A DNA stretch of 64,000 nt from JACKNG01 sp050184115. GTDB taxonomy: Bacteria > Pseudomonadota > Gammaproteobacteria > Ga0077536. Made by a program: the position numbers and the translations under genes. This document shows, one piece after another, positions 61,945 through 64,000 of the stretch. Within the stretch, counting starts at the first letter, position 1; each line of letters begins with the position of its first letter. The notes under the pieces are model-generated. The model saw only the letters and a program-made list of their open reading frames with translations. It did not search any database and was not told the origin of the DNA. The stretch spans positions 1-64,000 of the forward strand of contig JBFXAQ010000010.1 in NCBI GenBank assembly GCA_050184115.1, written 5' to 3'.

Positions 61945-62697
61945 TCAGCCGGTGTGGAACACGCGCCGGCCGCGCCGCGAGAGCAGGCCGAGCATGACGA
62001 GGGTCCACGTCCCGGGCTCGGGTACGTAGACGGCCGTCAGGCCGTAGCCGACGCTCGGGTCTTGGGTGCCGCCACAGGCATAGGTGCCGTTATCGCCGCG
62101 GCAAGTCATGTAGGTCTCCGATTGATCGGCGAAACTTCCGACCTCCCACAGATCACCCGTGGCGGTCGTCTCGATCACGAAACCCTTGACGTTCTTCGGC
62201 ACGATCACGGCGAGATGGTAGAAATTGAGATGGCCGGACAGTGCGTCGACCGTCACCGGATTCGCTGAATAATCGAACTCGAGTGTCACGCGTGTCGGGT
62301 CGACGGTGAGCGTGGAGGTGCCGCCGGCGCGCATGCCGGTCGGAATCGTGCTCCAGTCGATCGTGGGGTAGACGCCAGAGGGATCGTAGGGCATATCGAC
62401 CGCGGGATTGTCGGAAAACGCGCCGATGAACCCGCTGTGCTCGGGCACGATCGTGAAGACATCGGGATCGAATTCGAACACCACCCGTCCGCCCAGCAGG
62501 TCGACCGGGGGATCCCACCAGATCGAGGCGCCGGTTCCCGGCGTGCCATTGCCGGTAAAGACCGGCGTGTTGGTGCCGCCGATCGCCCAGCCGAGGGAGT
62601 AACCCCAGCCGAGTACCGGCAGCAGCACGGCGTGCGCGGCGCCGCCAAAGCATAGAACGAGAAGTGCTACCAAACCGCGTGACAGGGGTCTCCACAT
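61945..62697 (-). CDS. Exported protein with PEP-CTERM sorting signal
   Basis: A 250-residue protein from the ATG at 62697 behind AGGAGGA. It has a signal peptide (SRGLVALLVLCFGGAAHA) and a C-terminus VPEPGTWTLVMLGLLSRRGR, a PEP motif, short hydrophobic helix and Arg-rich end. The middle is beta-rich with a VVFEFDPDVFTIVPEHSG segment and a possible disulfide (TCRGDNGTYACGG). It has no known catalytic domain. It is predicted to be exported and processed by an exosortase encoded elsewhere. The SD and signal peptide decide the start. Confidence 0.84.
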   Translation of the reverse strand: MWRPLSRGLVALLVLCFGGAAHAVLLPVLGWGYSLGWAIGGTNTPVFTGNGTPGTGASIWWDPPVDLLGGRVVFEFDPDVFTIVPEHSGFIGAFSDNPAVDMPYDPSGVYPTIDWSTIPTGMRAGGTSTLTVDPTRVTLEFDYSANPVTVDALSGHLNFYHLAVIVPKNVKGFVIETTATGDLWEVGSFADQSETYMTCRGDNGTYACGGTQDPSVGYGLTAVYVPEPGTWTLVMLGLLSRRGRRVFHTG

Positions 62698-63325
62698 GGC
62701 GCATTCCTCCTCGGCATTGCAGAGCAGGTCGTCTCTGGCCCCGTCACGCACCACGTGAACGTGGCTCCCGATACGAGCATAGGAAGGGAAGGGCGACGCG
62801 TTGTGTCAGATTGTGTCGTTGTCGATCTTCTTGCGAAACGCGCAGCGCGGTTGTTCGCGGCACCCTTCACCGCAGCACCAGCGGAAACAACGTGAAACGT
62901 GCCGCGGAGAAGTGTTCGCGGCTCAGGCTGTCGCCTGCGCGGCCGAGAACTCTGCGCTTCATGCCGCAGAAGAGCGGGCGGGGGCGCGCTCGAAACCGGC
63001 CTTCATCCCGCTCATCCCGGTCCGCAGGCGACGGCCACCGTCGCGGGCGCTGTCCTGTGCGCCGGTCCAGGTACAACCCTTGCGCCTGCAGATCGAGTGG
63101 TCGGCGATAGTGCCTGCATGCGCAGGCCGGCCGGCACCGCCGGTGGCCTCGAGCCTCCCGCGCAAGCCATCGGATAATTGCGCGGCCAGCGCTGCACGGC
63201 GCTGTCGGACGGCGAGCACCGCCGACCCGCGCCCGGGCGGCCGGCATGCACCTATAATCGCCCGCACATCAATCAAGCGCGCGCTTCCGGGGAGGCCAGT
63301 GGGGCGTGCGTGCCAGGGGAGTGAG
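62698..63325. other. 628-base gap upstream of the last gene
   Basis: The gap separates divergent genes. TATAAT at 63251-63256 is a perfect -10 hexamer 70 bases before the membrane protein start, without a clear -35. I saw no ORF with support, no repeat and no RNA gene. Confidence 0.45.
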
Positions 63326-64000
63326 ATGAACCGCAATCCTTACCGCTATTTCCGCTTCTGTGCCTGGGCCGGGATGCTCATGCTGCCGGCCACCGTGCTG
63401 CTGTGGGGCATCCTCGGACAGAACATCCCGCCGTACTCGCCGGCGCTCGCGGCAGACGAGTTCGCCGCCGCCATCACCGAGCATGCGACGACCATCCGCA
63501 TCGGCATGATCGGCCAGCTCGGCGTTTCCTTCATGTACTTCCTGTGGGGCCTGGTCACCGCGCGCATCATGGAAAAGGTGGAGGAGGACAACAACATCCT
63601 CTCGTCGATCGCACTGTGGGCGGCCGGGCTCACCACGATCGTCTTCCTCGTTCCCTGCACGGTGTGGCTGACAGTCGCCTTCCGGCCGGAGGCGATGGAG
63701 CCGAAGACGCTGCAGATGTTCTACGACTTCGGCTGGTTCTTCTTCGACAACACCTTCACCGTCACCTCGATGGGCATGGTGGCGATGGGCGTGTGCTTCC
63801 TCGGCGACCGACGCCCTGAGCCGCTGATCCCAGCCTGGGTGTGCTGGCTCGCGATCTGCGTCGGCATCGGGTTCATCCTCGAAGTGTTCATGCCACTGTT
63901 CAAGAGCGGCGTGTTCTCACGCGCCGGCACCATCAACTACTGGGTCGAGTTCACGCTCTTCTTCGTCTACTGGGCCGTCACCGCCACGTACATCATCAAG
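63326..64000 (+). CDS. Multi-span membrane protein, truncated by window end
   Basis: The reading frame from the ATG at 63326 stays open for 225 codons to the window edge. It begins MNRNPYRYFRFCAWAGMLML, has four to six hydrophobic segments (for example LMLPATVLLWGILG, SIALWAAGLTTIVFLVPCTV and LAICVGIGFILEVFMPLF) and a short acidic loop MEKVEEDNN. I do not recognise the family with certainty. A GTG/GGGGAGTGAG ribosome-site-like sequence precedes the ATG. The C-terminus is missing, so topology and function are open. Confidence 0.7.
   Translation, partial: MNRNPYRYFRFCAWAGMLMLPATVLLWGILGQNIPPYSPALAADEFAAAITEHATTIRIGMIGQLGVSFMYFLWGLVTARIMEKVEEDNNILSSIALWAAGLTTIVFLVPCTVWLTVAFRPEAMEPKTLQMFYDFGWFFFDNTFTVTSMGMVAMGVCFLGDRRPEPLIPAWVCWLAICVGIGFILEVFMPLFKSGVFSRAGTINYWVEFTLFFVYWAVTATYIIK

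Overview
The window is high-GC bacterial DNA with tightly packed genes. It carries LysR, MarR and AraC regulators, an ectABCD cluster with a divergent EctR-type regulator, two proteins with PEP-CTERM tails, and many CoA-dependent catabolic enzymes. I infer an uncultured, probably saline-habitat proteobacterium (gammaproteobacterium-like). No rRNA or tRNA is present to fix the taxonomy. About 56 protein genes are supported, one truncated at each edge. I saw no CRISPR array, RNA gene, phage or intact mobile element.

Layout. 1-4752: tail of an ISL3-type transposase, a secreted HEAT-repeat protein, a DUF1329 protein, an HSL-type hydrolase and an SDR. 5145-14633 (minus): a catabolic operon (SCP2-like protein, hydrolase, acyl-CoA dehydrogenase, aldehyde and alcohol dehydrogenases, CoA-transferase, cyclase, mesaconyl-CoA hydratase-like MaoC) behind a LysR gene. 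14788-21204: gamma-glutamylcyclotransferase-like protein, LLM monooxygenase, SDR, phosphotriesterase-family hydrolase, RidA plus a YkvI-like membrane protein, and an enolase-superfamily enzyme. 21271-31387 (minus): a nine-gene operon with an MFE2-type SDR, a methylsuccinyl-CoA dehydrogenase-like protein, an R-hydratase, a CoA-transferase, an APH-like kinase, two overlapping acyl-CoA dehydrogenases, an enoyl-CoA hydratase and a glycosyltransferase.

31763-36658 (plus), divergent from that operon, is a compact cofE-cofD-cofC-cofGH operon, enough for the core of coenzyme F420. 36744-41365: CoA-transferase, POT transporter, EamA transporter, enoyl-CoA hydratase. 41446-48078: ectR, ectABCD, an SSS symporter and an AraC regulator. 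48375-57418: a GST and six LLM (luciferase-like) oxidoreductases with one HAD phosphatase, the likely F420/FMN users. 57538-64000: small membrane protein, PEP-CTERM protein, haem aldoxime dehydratase divergent from an amidase, second PEP-CTERM protein, and a truncated membrane protein.

How it fits together (inference): F420 made by the cof operon would feed some of the LLM enzymes, and products would be activated and degraded by the beta-oxidation-like operons on either side. The substrate is not evident; steroid, terpenoid or alicyclic acids are reasonable guesses. Dispersed palindromic REP-like repeats (4822-4888, 15322-15336, 49328-49357, 50351-50416, 58935-59120) mark several intergenic gaps.
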